From: Lojkania enalia
Lineage: Eukaryota > Ascomycota > Dothideomycetes > Pleosporales
Direction: 5' to 3'
DNA: 64,000 nucleotides
Assembly: GCA_010094045.1 (NCBI GenBank)
Contig: ML986602.1
Coordinates: 352,679-416,678 of the forward strand
A program made the position numbers and the translations under genes. Position 1 is the stretch's first letter, and each line of letters starts with the position of its first letter. This document shows positions 12,813 through 25,925 of the stretch, one piece after another. The notes below the pieces were generated by a model. It ran no database searches. It had not been told where the DNA came from and saw only the letters and a program-made list of their open reading frames with translations.

Positions 12813-14290
12813 TAGGTTGGGGTTGTGTGGGGAACGGGGGCTGGTGGCGGGCTGCGGGCGGCAGGAGGAGGTGGAAAAGAGTTTGGTGGATGGGGTTGGG
12901 GGTGCGTCGGTGTGTTTGGGTGGGGTTTTGGGAGTGGTTCTTGTATATTGTTTGTATTTGTATAGCACCATATATATACACGAATAATGTGGACGTGGCC
13001 ATCAGATAGCATATGTAACGATTCACCCATTCAATTGCAGGATTTGGGTTTTGAACTTTGGAAGTAAATATTAGTGCGAGTGGAAAACTTGGAAATTTCT
13101 CAGATGTTATACATGCCTTGGCAACAAGGGCTGGAAGAACTAGAATGAATTGCTGTGATAGAGACTCTATGGTGTGCTAGCTAGGAATGATGGGTTGATA
13201 TGGAGACGCAGATCGATAAATCTACGCTATTCTCTTTCTCTTTCCTTCTTTCTTCTTGGGGCGTAGCGGTTGGGCGAGTCTTGCTGCTGCTGAGAAGGTG
13301 GGGGTTACGTGGAGGGTGTGTTGGGCAGAGAGTCGAAAAGGATTGTTTGGAATTAATACTCGCTCGATCGGCTCACTAAGACGGAGTAAATACTAGAAAC
13401 AAGATTTTTATTATCTTTGCTTTATATTCCTATGAAGGTAATGAGTTTTGTGACTGGATTCTGGGTCCTGGGCTCTGGGGGTTGAGTGGAAAAGGTTTTC
13501 TTTTTTTTTTTTTTTTTTAAATATAATATATGTGTGGGGAGTAAGGAGAGGGGTTAACGAGAGGGATGGTATGTGGCCTTGTCGTGGCGTGCTGTGGACG
13601 CACTCTTGTTCTGGTTGTGGGAGCGCAGGCGGAGCATGCTCAGTCGTAAGCAGTTTTGCTTGGGCGGAATGAAGTGGGGAAGCCTGGCCTTGGGGGGCTG
13701 AGTTGGAGTGTTAGAGATCGTACAGGCTAGAGGGTTGGGTGATGAATTTTGAGAAACTTTATGGATCGGGTAGGAAGGCTTTTAAAATTTACAAGTTGAG
13801 CTAGTGTTTTAGAGTAGTATGTCACGATATTGGTTGGTACAGTTTCGAGGAGGGTTGATTAACGATAAACTGGGAAAGTACTTTGATAGATTGTAGGATA
13901 GGAAATGTAACAATTTGGCTAAGAAGAAATGGATTGGGATGGTGCATATTTAAATTTTTTTTTTTTTTCTTTTAAAGAACGAGGTAGTGTATTGCTGTGC
14001 TCTCCATCTCTTTTTAGTTCCGTCACAACACCTGCCTTGTCCCAACTTTTGCGACTCGACGCTACCTCTCGCCACAGAGTGCGAAAACTTATATCGGTAC
14101 ATTTAAAATCATTTATCCAGCTCCTCAGGTGGCCTGTATTAACGTACTAGACGTGCCATTAAGCCGCCTACATGTCAGTTCTCAGACCCCTCGTAGCCTT
14201 GTCTGTGACTTGCAATATTTGCCAACTCATAAGCTTCGGATATAAAACCATTAACTAGGTCGAACTAGTCTACACAGATGGCTCCCTCGA
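12813..14290. other. G/T-skewed intergenic stretch downstream of mtc6
   Basis: The + strand is rich in G and T from about 12.8 to 13.9 kb and carries an 18-base T run at 13501-13518, another T run near 13957 and AT microsatellite-like patches. Base composition falls toward AT after 13.9 kb. No convincing coding frame is present. It may hold the mtc6 3' UTR and then a transition into the AT-rich island. Confidence 0.5.
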
Positions 14291-14299
14291 TAGATCTCT

Positions 14300-16560
14300 C
14301 AAAGAGAAGACCGTTATTCTCAACAATCTGTCGTTGATCGCTCAGCCTCTGCCCCCAAACTGCAAGAGGCGCGAACAATAGCTGTATGGGACTGCGAAGA
14401 AGTGCCAGTCTGTCTCACGGAGCTTGCAGGAGGAAACCACATTTATAGTCGGCCATACAAAGAAGGGGAGTCTAGCCGCGATGCTGGAAATTGCTGCAAA
14501 GACAAATTGGCGGAAGCGACGACTAGTTACGCTAGAAAGGAAGCTCAACGGCGCACAGAAGTTGATACAAACTAGTTTACTTATCCGGATTTGGTAGGCA
14601 TTTGACTGCTATATTCTCCCAAATTCTCTTCTACTAGAATCTAGTCCGCTAATTAATGTTGATCATATAGTGATAGAGCCGATGTTCTGAGCCTAGACCT
14701 AAGCACTCTTGATCAAGGCCGACGTCAATTCATCGAAAAACACCGGAATGGACATATGAGTAGCTCGGACCTGATATCTCAAGAGATGTTAAAGACTAGA
14801 GCACATGTGAAGGGGGAATCTACAAAGACCGAGAGGTCCGTATGGCAAGATTTTACACAAGAAATAGGAATATCAGAGATAAATCTTAGGACACACATCA
14901 TAATGATTGTGAATGACTCGACGAAGAGCGTTCGAGCCGGCTTGAACATCTTGAGACTCGGTGTAGATCACCAAGCGAAGCGGGAGCATCTTCTGTGGAG
15001 CCTCAAGTTTTTGGCTATGGACGAGCGCCGGAATCATATTCAGCGATCTCATTATAGAACTTTTCAATGACCTGCAAAAAGGATTGCATCGAGACAGGTG
15101 GCACTAATCTAGGGGAGACTATGGAAAGAGTACGCGCATCTTAATGAACTTGGGATAGATAGCTTTACCGACTAGTTCAAGTCCAACAACGCCATATACT
15201 GGATTAGCGGCAAACCCGCGCCCGGAAAGACTACATTAATTAATTAAATTATATCGCATGCTCAAACAAAGATCGCACTCAACATATGGAACGCCGGCAC
15301 TATCCTACTCTTGCATTGGTTTTGGTGGCCAGGAAGCACAATGTAGCAAAGTATCAAGGGGCTACTACGCTCACTACCTACCAATTGCTGCTCAATGATG
15401 AAGACGTCCTAGACGACGTACTGCATATGGTTGATGCTATCGTTTTGAAACACTCGGACAAAGATTGATCGGTCGATGAGCATCCGCTACCTTCCCACTA
15501 GAGTAACGACAGGCATCATTTTTACGCACATTCTAGGATTCATCAAGATTCTTTCCCAAATTTTGACCTATTTCATGAGTTTGTAGAGGATGGTGCAGAT
15601 CTTAACAGCACCAACAGTCCCGAGATTTTTGCTCAATCTCCCGGCATTTGACTCTACTCCAACGTCATTTCAATTATTTCTAGAGAGTGCATTAATAATG
15701 ACTTGTTGTCACGATGATTCTCCCTTGACGCTTTTGGAAGTAATCATGGGTATAGTCACGGGGCTGATATTAAGATACACCTCTGCCTCTGCTTCACACT
15801 GTAACTTAACGACATTCTGTCACGTAAGGACTCCAGGGATTCCATCTATCATAAGAAATTTCATCTTATTTCGTATTCTTTCGTCTATGTTCACCCTAGA
15901 AGAGCTCATCCACTTGGATTTCTGCTCTTGGGAGCACGGTCCTCATAAAAACAATCATAGATAGGGTGCGATATAAAGGCTTGCAGCCCTCGGGTCTATC
16001 AGAATAGGAGAGACTGAAGGTTTCAGAGGCGATCTGTGCTGAATCCAGTGAGCGAGTAAACAATCGTACCATTGGCTTTGTCAACAAACTAGCGCGTGAT
16101 GAATAGGACTTGGACTCTCCTTATTGGAAACACTTTGCGGAGGACTCACAATATCTCTCAGATGCAGTTCTTAGTAGCTTGGTCTTTTGTGACCCAAAGA
16201 GTCATATCGGGGTTTTGCAAAGTAAATATTACGAAGTTCATTCGAGGAGCCAGTTCGGAGAAGGAATGTTAGGCGATTATCTCAAGCAGCTCGAGACCAT
16301 TAAGAATTAACGGTATTATTTCGAAGATATTTAAACTAATTAAACCAACTGCAATAGTCGAAAAGCTCATCGGGTCATCGAGAAGAAGGTATAGATGTAG
16401 TTTCACAACCTCCTATCACCAAACGGACATTCTGGATTGTCACCGAGATCATCAGATCTACTTAACATCATTCTTTGCCTTGACACTAAACAGAAGCGTC
16501 CATTGAAAAAGAACAAAGCTTATGCATACAACCCCGCGAATAAGGTCCCTAACATCGCTT
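14300..16560 (+). pseudogene. Decayed NACHT/P-loop NLR-type (STAND) gene relic
   Basis: Fragments in several frames match the order seen in fungal NLR-like proteins. About 14.46-14.57 kb reads as a helical segment (KRRLVTLERKLNGAQKLIQT). Next come 14.96-15.07 kb with FLAMDERRNHIQRSHYRTF, 15.19-15.24 kb with the P-loop YWISGKPAPGKTTLI, and 15.31-15.38 kb with a tryptophan-rich segment, a stop codon, then QSIKGLLRSL. A possible Walker-B remnant, HEFVEDGADL, follows near 15.57 kb. Stops and frame changes separate all pieces and the region is AT-rich, as expected after repeat-induced point mutation. Intact members are heterokaryon-incompatibility or immune-type receptors. The downstream open frame at 16110-16310 may be part of it but has no clear motif. 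Confidence 0.7.
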
Positions 16561-17209
16561 AGTGCTCTAAATATATCTTTATGTACTTGTATCCTACCGC
16601 TACAACAGCACTGCTCAGTGACACGATGCTAGAGACCCCGGACACAATTGACAATATATTTAGAATTGCGCTGCAGATTAAAACCACAATACAGATTATA
16701 AGATAACAGTTTCCGTTTTCTGTTTTCAGTTTGGACAGAACTTTGGTCCATGCCCCATCATAGCGCGCGAAGTTACATTAGAGGGTAAAACGGCCGAAGG
16801 CCTGGGCAAAGCCGTTCGATAAACTAGATGGCGATTCGCGCGAGGGCTAGTCACCTGTAGGTATGATCCGAAATGTGATCCTAATTGGAAGAGTTTGTGC
16901 CGGCACAATCGCGACTAGGTAGGTTGTACGGACAGTGTTGAGGGTGGGGGAAACTGATCGCTATACGCGTCGAGACCGAGGCACATGAGTGGTGCCTCAC
17001 AAAATCACAGAGTAAGTGACTGAAGACACCAATAACGTATGGCCTGATTGACACATGGTATATGAAGCATTAGAAATTACAACGCAAACCACAGACTAGC
17101 GCAGCTTGCCGGTAACCCATTACAAACATTGCCCACCTGCATCCAAGCACAACACTGTCATCCGCGGGTGTCCAAGCAGGAGATCTATATACAAGCGTCT
17201 CCTGGCTCT
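16561..17209. other. AT-rich intergenic DNA between the NLR relic and the PLD gene
   Basis: No supported gene. The open frames are short and have no recognisable motifs. The last 100 bases probably contain the PLD 3' UTR. Confidence 0.5.
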
Positions 17210-19936
17210 TCAAGTATAAATACTCTCTGTCCACTGGTTGACCTGTAGCCCTTTCTCTGCCATCTGCTCTTTTTCCAAAAATTTCAAGGGCATCCAGACC
17301 AAATGGCCCTTGATTTTATCTAATTCCTTCCTCACTTCGGCAACAGGTCTATCCTTATCGTACAAATGACCCTGCTTGTGTTTTTTGTCCGCCTTTGGGT
17401 TTGGCGTGAACTCGTCGTAGTCGTTGAACGTCAAGATATCATTATCCGGATCAGCGTGGAAGAGGTCTCTGAAGACCCCAGTGTTAGTAGAGGCTCGCTC
17501 GCACCACTCGTCCCAAACCTTATCAGAAAGCGGATCGGAGACGAAATCGAACTCAGGGCCTTCAAGATTGTTGTTTGGGGAGTCCTCTCCTGGGGGATGA
17601 GCGTTTGGTTCGTCTGTTGCGTCCAAAGATTGTGGCGGAATAAGACCAAGATGCTCACGCCAGAGGATGCTCCTCAAGGTGTATGCATGGCGGCCAGCTT
17701 TGAAAGGCTTACCATCCATCTCAATGTCCACTTTATCTTTATCGTACATGACAATAGCTAATTCAGAATCGTGATACCCGAGTTGGGATCGATCGTTGAT
17801 GTTTGAGCTCCCGCAGATCACATACTTGTCATCAATGATGCAGACCTTGGCGTGGACGTAAAGTTCCTCTTGGAAGAAATTCTCCTTCTCAGATTCCGGA
17901 TCACCTTCCCAAGTTTCTGTGCTGGGCTTCTTCTCCGTGAGCATTGCGTCGTCTGCAATAGAATCAGGATCAATAATACCGCCTTGGTCACCTTTTCCGA
18001 CATCTTGATCCCCTTGAAATCTGCGCCTCATGTCGGCAGCTCTCTGTTTTGCTTCCTCGCCTTGCTCGGTAGGAGCCTCAACATCATCTTCTTCTGCTCG
18101 TTGAAGATCCACGTATCTCATGCCTGATTTCTCTTCCATCTCCCTAAGCTTTGGCGTGACATTTAGGCGATCGTAGGAACGCAAATTGAACAAGAAGATG
18201 TACTTGTTCGGATCGACACCCTGTGCCTTGATCCGCTCGAAGATGCTGTCTCTTCCTCGACAGATGCTCTTATATTGGTAGTCCATGATGGCACGCGTCC
18301 CTGTTGCGGCATCCTCTCGAAGATCACCCGCAAAGCCTGGAATTGCAGGAATCACGATGATGACTCTGAACTTTCGACATTCCTGGCCTGCTCGAACGAC
18401 GGCATCAACGATAGCACGCCCTATCTGGTTATGAATCGGACTCTGGTTTTCACCGGTCGCAGTGATGAAAAACTGGTTTTCGATGTAGACGTAGTGCTCT
18501 GCATTTCGTATCAAGTCGCAATAAGCGGTTTGGATACTGTGTTCTGCAGGCAAAATGCCGCTACTCCAGTCTGCACTGCTGCGTACGACCTGGCCATGAA
18601 CTGTTCCGCGATTTTCAAGATTTTTTGTATTCAACGGACTTAGAGGATGGTGGTTGTAGCCCCCGACGGGGAATTTTGGACGCTGAACACCAACGAGGTC
18701 TTCATCTTCACCTTCTCTTCCTTCCATTGTTAGCCAATCGTATCGATCATCCCTCTTGTACTTGTCTCGTTTGCAAAAGTTCCATCGAAGAACAAAATGT
18801 TCCGCAATGTCGTACACACAAGGTCCGATGACGCCCATAGCGACGTCGTGCCAGGGCATACGACCATACTCTGTCTTACTGAGCTGATTAGATTTCCAGT
18901 CTTCGACGTTTTGAAAGTCCATAATCCGGTTGTTATTGAAGTCTTGGCCAGGGAAAAGTTCGTTCTGAATCCCAGAGGGATGAACGTCAGCAAGAGGATG
19001 CTGCTTCTCATCCCATCGACCGTAGCATAGATCAAGACCTCCTATGAATGCCAACTCATAATCAATGACTATGAACTTCTCATGATGCGCCTGAAAATTT
19101 ATGAGTAGTGCAAAAAGAGTATGGAAAAGATCATACTTGCCCAGTAAAATGTCATATCTGAGGCGTTCTCGAAAACGTTGTGATCGGGATGTCTCATAAG
19201 TTTAATATTACCGTGTCCTGGCTTGCCTTCAGGAATTAGGTTCATAAAAACCTTCTTAGTATGCTGGCTATTGCACGTGAGAGCCGCTGATACCTTTGGA
19301 CACGAGTTAGTGCTAGATTGTCACGCGATTAAGCAGAGACAAACCTCCTTATAAACGACAATATAGATCTTAACTCCTTCCTGGGCCTTTCTCTTAAGTA
19401 GCTGGTCTATTCGCCATTCCTGGTTGTAGTACGGTGGACGACGTAGGAACTGAACGATAAGCATTGAGTATGAAGCTCCGGAGTCGAAAACTTACTAGTT
19501 CGGGGGAAAGCCACCAGTCTGCGATGTAGATAGTTTCCTTCGCTTTATTTAATGCCATTGAGACAGCCTATCTAAGGGATTAGATGTGGACCGTGGGCGA
19601 TGCAATGAATATTCTTACCCAGAAGTAATCCCTGCCGTCAACGTACCACTTGATGAGGTTGCCATCCCTCTCTGGTGCAAAAGAATTGAAGCGGTGATTT
19701 GCACAGACTCTACTCCTTTTTTCATCTGTCTTCTGTTCATGCTCCTCGTCGTGGCGATGATGTGGATTGAAGAGATTCTTAAATTTTCCGACTTTGTTCT
19801 TTATATGGGTTGCCTTGATCTTAGCATCGTAGAGGTGAGTGTCTTTCAATTTTTCACGTAAATGAGAGAAGGGATGGTGCATCTTTTCTTTGAGACCGTG
19901 GTACTCCCCGGCACCATCGGTTTGCGGTTCACCCAT
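17210..19936 (-). CDS. Phospholipase D, fungal type without PX/PH domains
   Basis: Five coding exons on the minus strand: 19936-19619, 19567-19496, 19449-19345, 19293-19141 and 19090-17210, giving 842 residues. The enzyme hydrolyses phosphatidylcholine to phosphatidic acid. Both HKD motifs are present: HEKFIVID near residues 218-226 and HAKVCIID near 629-636. Other family marks are DWWLSPEL, MRHPDHNVFE, GGLDLCYGRWD, MPWHDVAMGVIGP and IENQFF. An acidic, low-complexity insert separates the halves before HKD2. Four introns are 46-51 bp. The intron at 19091-19140 starts with GC, not GT: only that donor keeps FYW/AHHEKF in frame. An acceptor-like CTTGCAG lies just upstream of the ATG, so a leader intron or another 5' exon is possible. 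The start is the least certain part. Confidence 0.93.
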
Positions 19937-21191
19937 GTTGGCGTTTGGAATTTTGAAGCCACTGCAAGGAGAGTTGGGATAATGTCAATAGGTGAATTTG
20001 AGAGAAGGAAGCATTCGGAGGGAGTCACGCAATTGATGTTGATTATCGAGGGCGAACCTCCAGAAACCTGTATTCACGGTACGTTGTGGAATCGATTGAC
20101 CGGACCACGGGTAGCGTGACTGACCGGGAAGAACGGCCAGTCTTATGACGCACGCCAAGACCCACAAAGTTGTACTCTTGTGAACAAGAGCCTTCAAATA
20201 ATGCTGGATCTTTTCATCTGATTCCTACCAGCGCGGGAATAATTGAACGTCCGAACTCATCCCGAATTGGCTCTTGAACAGGATCCTGGTGTATTCTTGG
20301 TGAATAGGCAATAGGACTTTCCATTGCTATCACCTGTTGCAACGAGATTAAGTCTTTGGAAAAAGCCCCATGCAGGTGGTGTTTGAAGATCTGGCATTAT
20401 GTCTGGCATACATGAGGTCTGCTTGTAGGGCTGACAACAAAAGATAGTGCGGCTACCTACTATGAGAGTACCATTGTAGCAGAATATAGACTGGGTCTGA
20501 AGTGGGCATTTTGCGGAAATGAAAGAGCATAGAAGCTCGTCTGGTTGAACATTGGCATTGACTCGAGCTTTGAACTTGGATCTGCAATGGTGCCGAAGAA
20601 TATAGCGGGGAGATGAAACCAGACTTTGAGATTGAGATTCAAGGGTCTATGGATGGCTTCCAGGGTTCGAAACACAAATCACGTGACATATCCCGGCACT
20701 TCCCCACCTAGGTAAGGTTAGGTAGTAGTCCTGGGCTACCCACCCGCCTTATCTACCGCAATACTTGAGAGAAATTGTGATGCTACGATCCCACCTAGAT
20801 TTTCCTAGGGCTGCTTGTTCTAATTTTACCGCGATACATATTCTTCCCTCTGAATGGAATCGTAAGAATAGGCATGCCATAAACTCTGGATGATAGGATA
20901 GTCCGTATATTTTAATTCGTTGGTTCAATTTCGATGCTTTCTTTGATTGGATCAGAATTCGTCTTTGTGACAAACTCCAACGAAATTGCTCGTATAGATA
21001 TCCATCGGATTCAATTGTCTCGGGGGCCTGGTCTTCGACGTAATTACGACGGATTTAACACGGATTTTGTAGGTGACGGTTGAGCTCCACCAAAGAAGTG
21101 GATAGGCATAAAAGCTTGCACAGCCGTATTATTTACTTTCTTCCTTGATCGCTATTCCAACTATTACATTAAACGCGCAGCTTCGGATATC
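19937..21191. other. Divergent intergenic region between PLD and the SDR gene
   Basis: Likely holds the PLD leader (possibly with an intron) and the SDR promoter. Open frames here are short and unsupported. A CACGTGA motif lies near 20681 and AGGTAAGGTTAGGTAG-like sequence near 20709. Nothing else is evident. Confidence 0.45.
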
Positions 21192-22090
21192 ATGCCACCT
21201 CGCGTATTCTTCATCACCGGCACTACGACGGGATTCGGCAACGAATACGTCAAGGTTATTCTCGAGAAAGGTGACTACGTAGTCGCGACGGCTCGCGACG
21301 CTTCGAAACTTTCCTTCGATAGTGCCAACGACACCAACAGTCTCTTCGTAGACTTGGATGTGACGAAGGAGGAATCAATCAGCAGAGCCTTTGACACGGC
21401 AATTAAAAAGTTCAAGCGCATTGATGTCGTCTGCAATAATGCCGGGTATGGTCTTAGTGGCCCGTTTGAGACTTTGTCACCGAGGCAGATCCAGACACAA
21501 ATGGATGTCAATTTCTTCGGCTTGATTAATGTTACGAGGAAGGCGATGGAGACGATGCGAGAATTGAAGACTGGAGGCCTCATTCAGCAAGTTACTTCCA
21601 TCGGTGGCCAGATTGGTTTGTCGCTTTCGTTAAATACGGTCTTCAGCAAGCTAATGTCTTGCTAGGTGTGATCAATTTCTCAATGTATTGTGCCTCCAAG
21701 TGGGCAGTAGAAGGATTCACAGAAGCAATTTCTAAGGAGGTCAAGCCCGAGTGGGGCATAAAGTTCACGTGCATTGAGCCTGGAGGCTTCAGAACCGATT
21801 GGGCCGGCCGAAGTATGGATTTTGGAGAGCGAGAGTGTCCAGCCTACGACCATATCAACGCGAGAGAGACAATGGGCAAGCGGCACGGAACACAAGCTGG
21901 TGACCCAGTGAAGGCTGGTAGAGCCTTCTACGACCTCGCTGTCATGCAAGATCCGCCGCTGAGGTGCATTGTGGGTACGGATGCGTATAGTGCGATCAAC
22001 CAAAAACTAGAGCAGTACAAGGACAACGTTAAGAAGTTTGAGAAATTGAGTAATAGCACGGACGTAGATGGGTATAAACCTCCCAGCTGA
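21192..22090 (+). CDS. Short-chain dehydrogenase/reductase (classical SDR)
   Basis: Two exons, 21192-21615 and 21666-22090, separated by a 50-bp intron; 282 residues. The N-terminus holds the nucleotide-binding glycine motif TGTTTGFG. CNNAG follows at residues 81-85, and the active site reads YCASK with Tyr149 and Lys153. The exon join restores GGQIG/VINFSMY. The substrate cannot be told from sequence. The C-terminal region (EPGGFRTDWAGRS) resembles fungal SDRs of the oxidoreductase and ketoreductase-like groups, which often act on alcohols or keto groups with NADP(H). No neighbouring genes suggest a pathway. Confidence 0.93.
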
Positions 22091-22695
22091 ACTTGACGCT
22101 TCAAAAAGATGCTGGAGTGGAACAGAGTCTGGCTTATGAGTAGGGCATGAATATTAGATAGTGCTAGGAATAATCTGTATAGGGAATTAAAGTCCTAAGG
22201 CTACGTAAACTGTGAAAGCTGTGTGTTGAGAAAGTTTTGTGCTACATATTTGCAAATTGGGCTGCCGATGGTGAGTATCATCTTTCCCAAAATTGATTCG
22301 ACCAAGACTCGTTTTATCTGTACTTGACCTCATAAAACCTAAAAGAATATGCAATGACGAACATGCCTAGTACTGTTGATTGAGAAATAGTAGGAGACTC
22401 TTTGGGACTTCCGTACCCTGTACCAACTCCTAGGCAACGCGTGGGACGCAATAGAATACTAGTACAAAAAGGGACATGATTGATGGCTCGTGCATTTCGC
22501 GTCTTAGCGCGACTTTACGCGCTTTCCTTCCCGCCAACTTCCAATTGTGTTCCTCCCTCGTAGATTTCCTCATTGTCGCAACAACACTTTCCTTCCGGAT
22601 GCCCACACTTTTGTGTATTATCTTTCCAGCTCATCGCGGTTACCTCAAACCTAGAATACGCTTAGGACTATCCGTTGTGCAACAAAACCTTCATC
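22091..22695. other. Intergenic region and MCM3 promoter
   Basis: About 600 bases without a gene. The downstream half contains several MCB-type elements (listed separately) and a pyrimidine-rich stretch with TTCCCGCC just before the MCM3 start codon. Confidence 0.6.
22437..22521 (+). promoter_or_regulatory. Cluster of MCB/MBF-type elements upstream of MCM3
   Basis: ACGCGT lies at 22437-22442, TTTCGCGT (ACGCGAAA on the other strand) at 22495-22502, and ACGCG at 22517-22521, all within 260 bp of the MCM3 ATG. MBF-type factors in yeasts bind ACGCGT and related sites and drive G1/S transcription of replication genes. The sites are seen directly; their function here is inferred. Confidence 0.6.
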
Positions 22696-25559
<2,864 letters not shown>

Positions 25560-25925
25560 TCGTACCCTCGGAGAGCGCTGGTTTTGAGATGCGTGTGATA
25601 TAGATTTTGAGGATTAGGTTCGTTTGGATGTGTTACGAATGATGAACGAGAGTTAGATGGAACGGGAAGGGTATATGGATATGCGGGCATCTCTTGGCGT
25701 TAGGATGAGTTTGGCTGTAGCGCGTGTAATATGGATACCTTATTTCTCTTAAATCCAATTGGCGCAATGTGTCTCTCAAAGAAAATGTGTGTCAACCAAG
25801 CTATTCAAATAGTAGCTGACAAAATAAGGGCGTATGCTTCCCATCTAACCCTACGCTTACATTCCCTATAAATGCGTTTAAATAAACCCGATAGTCTCTC
25901 ACCTTATTTCCCTTCTCAACATTAC
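25560..25925. other. Convergent 3' spacer between MCM3 and PMS1
   Basis: 366 bases that must hold both 3' UTRs. No gene is visible. Overlapping antisense transcript ends are possible. Confidence 0.6.

Noticed and set aside
20640..20690. GGGTTCGAAAC as a tRNA T-loop
   Set aside because: No matching acceptor, D or anticodon stems nearby. No tRNA was found elsewhere by eye either.
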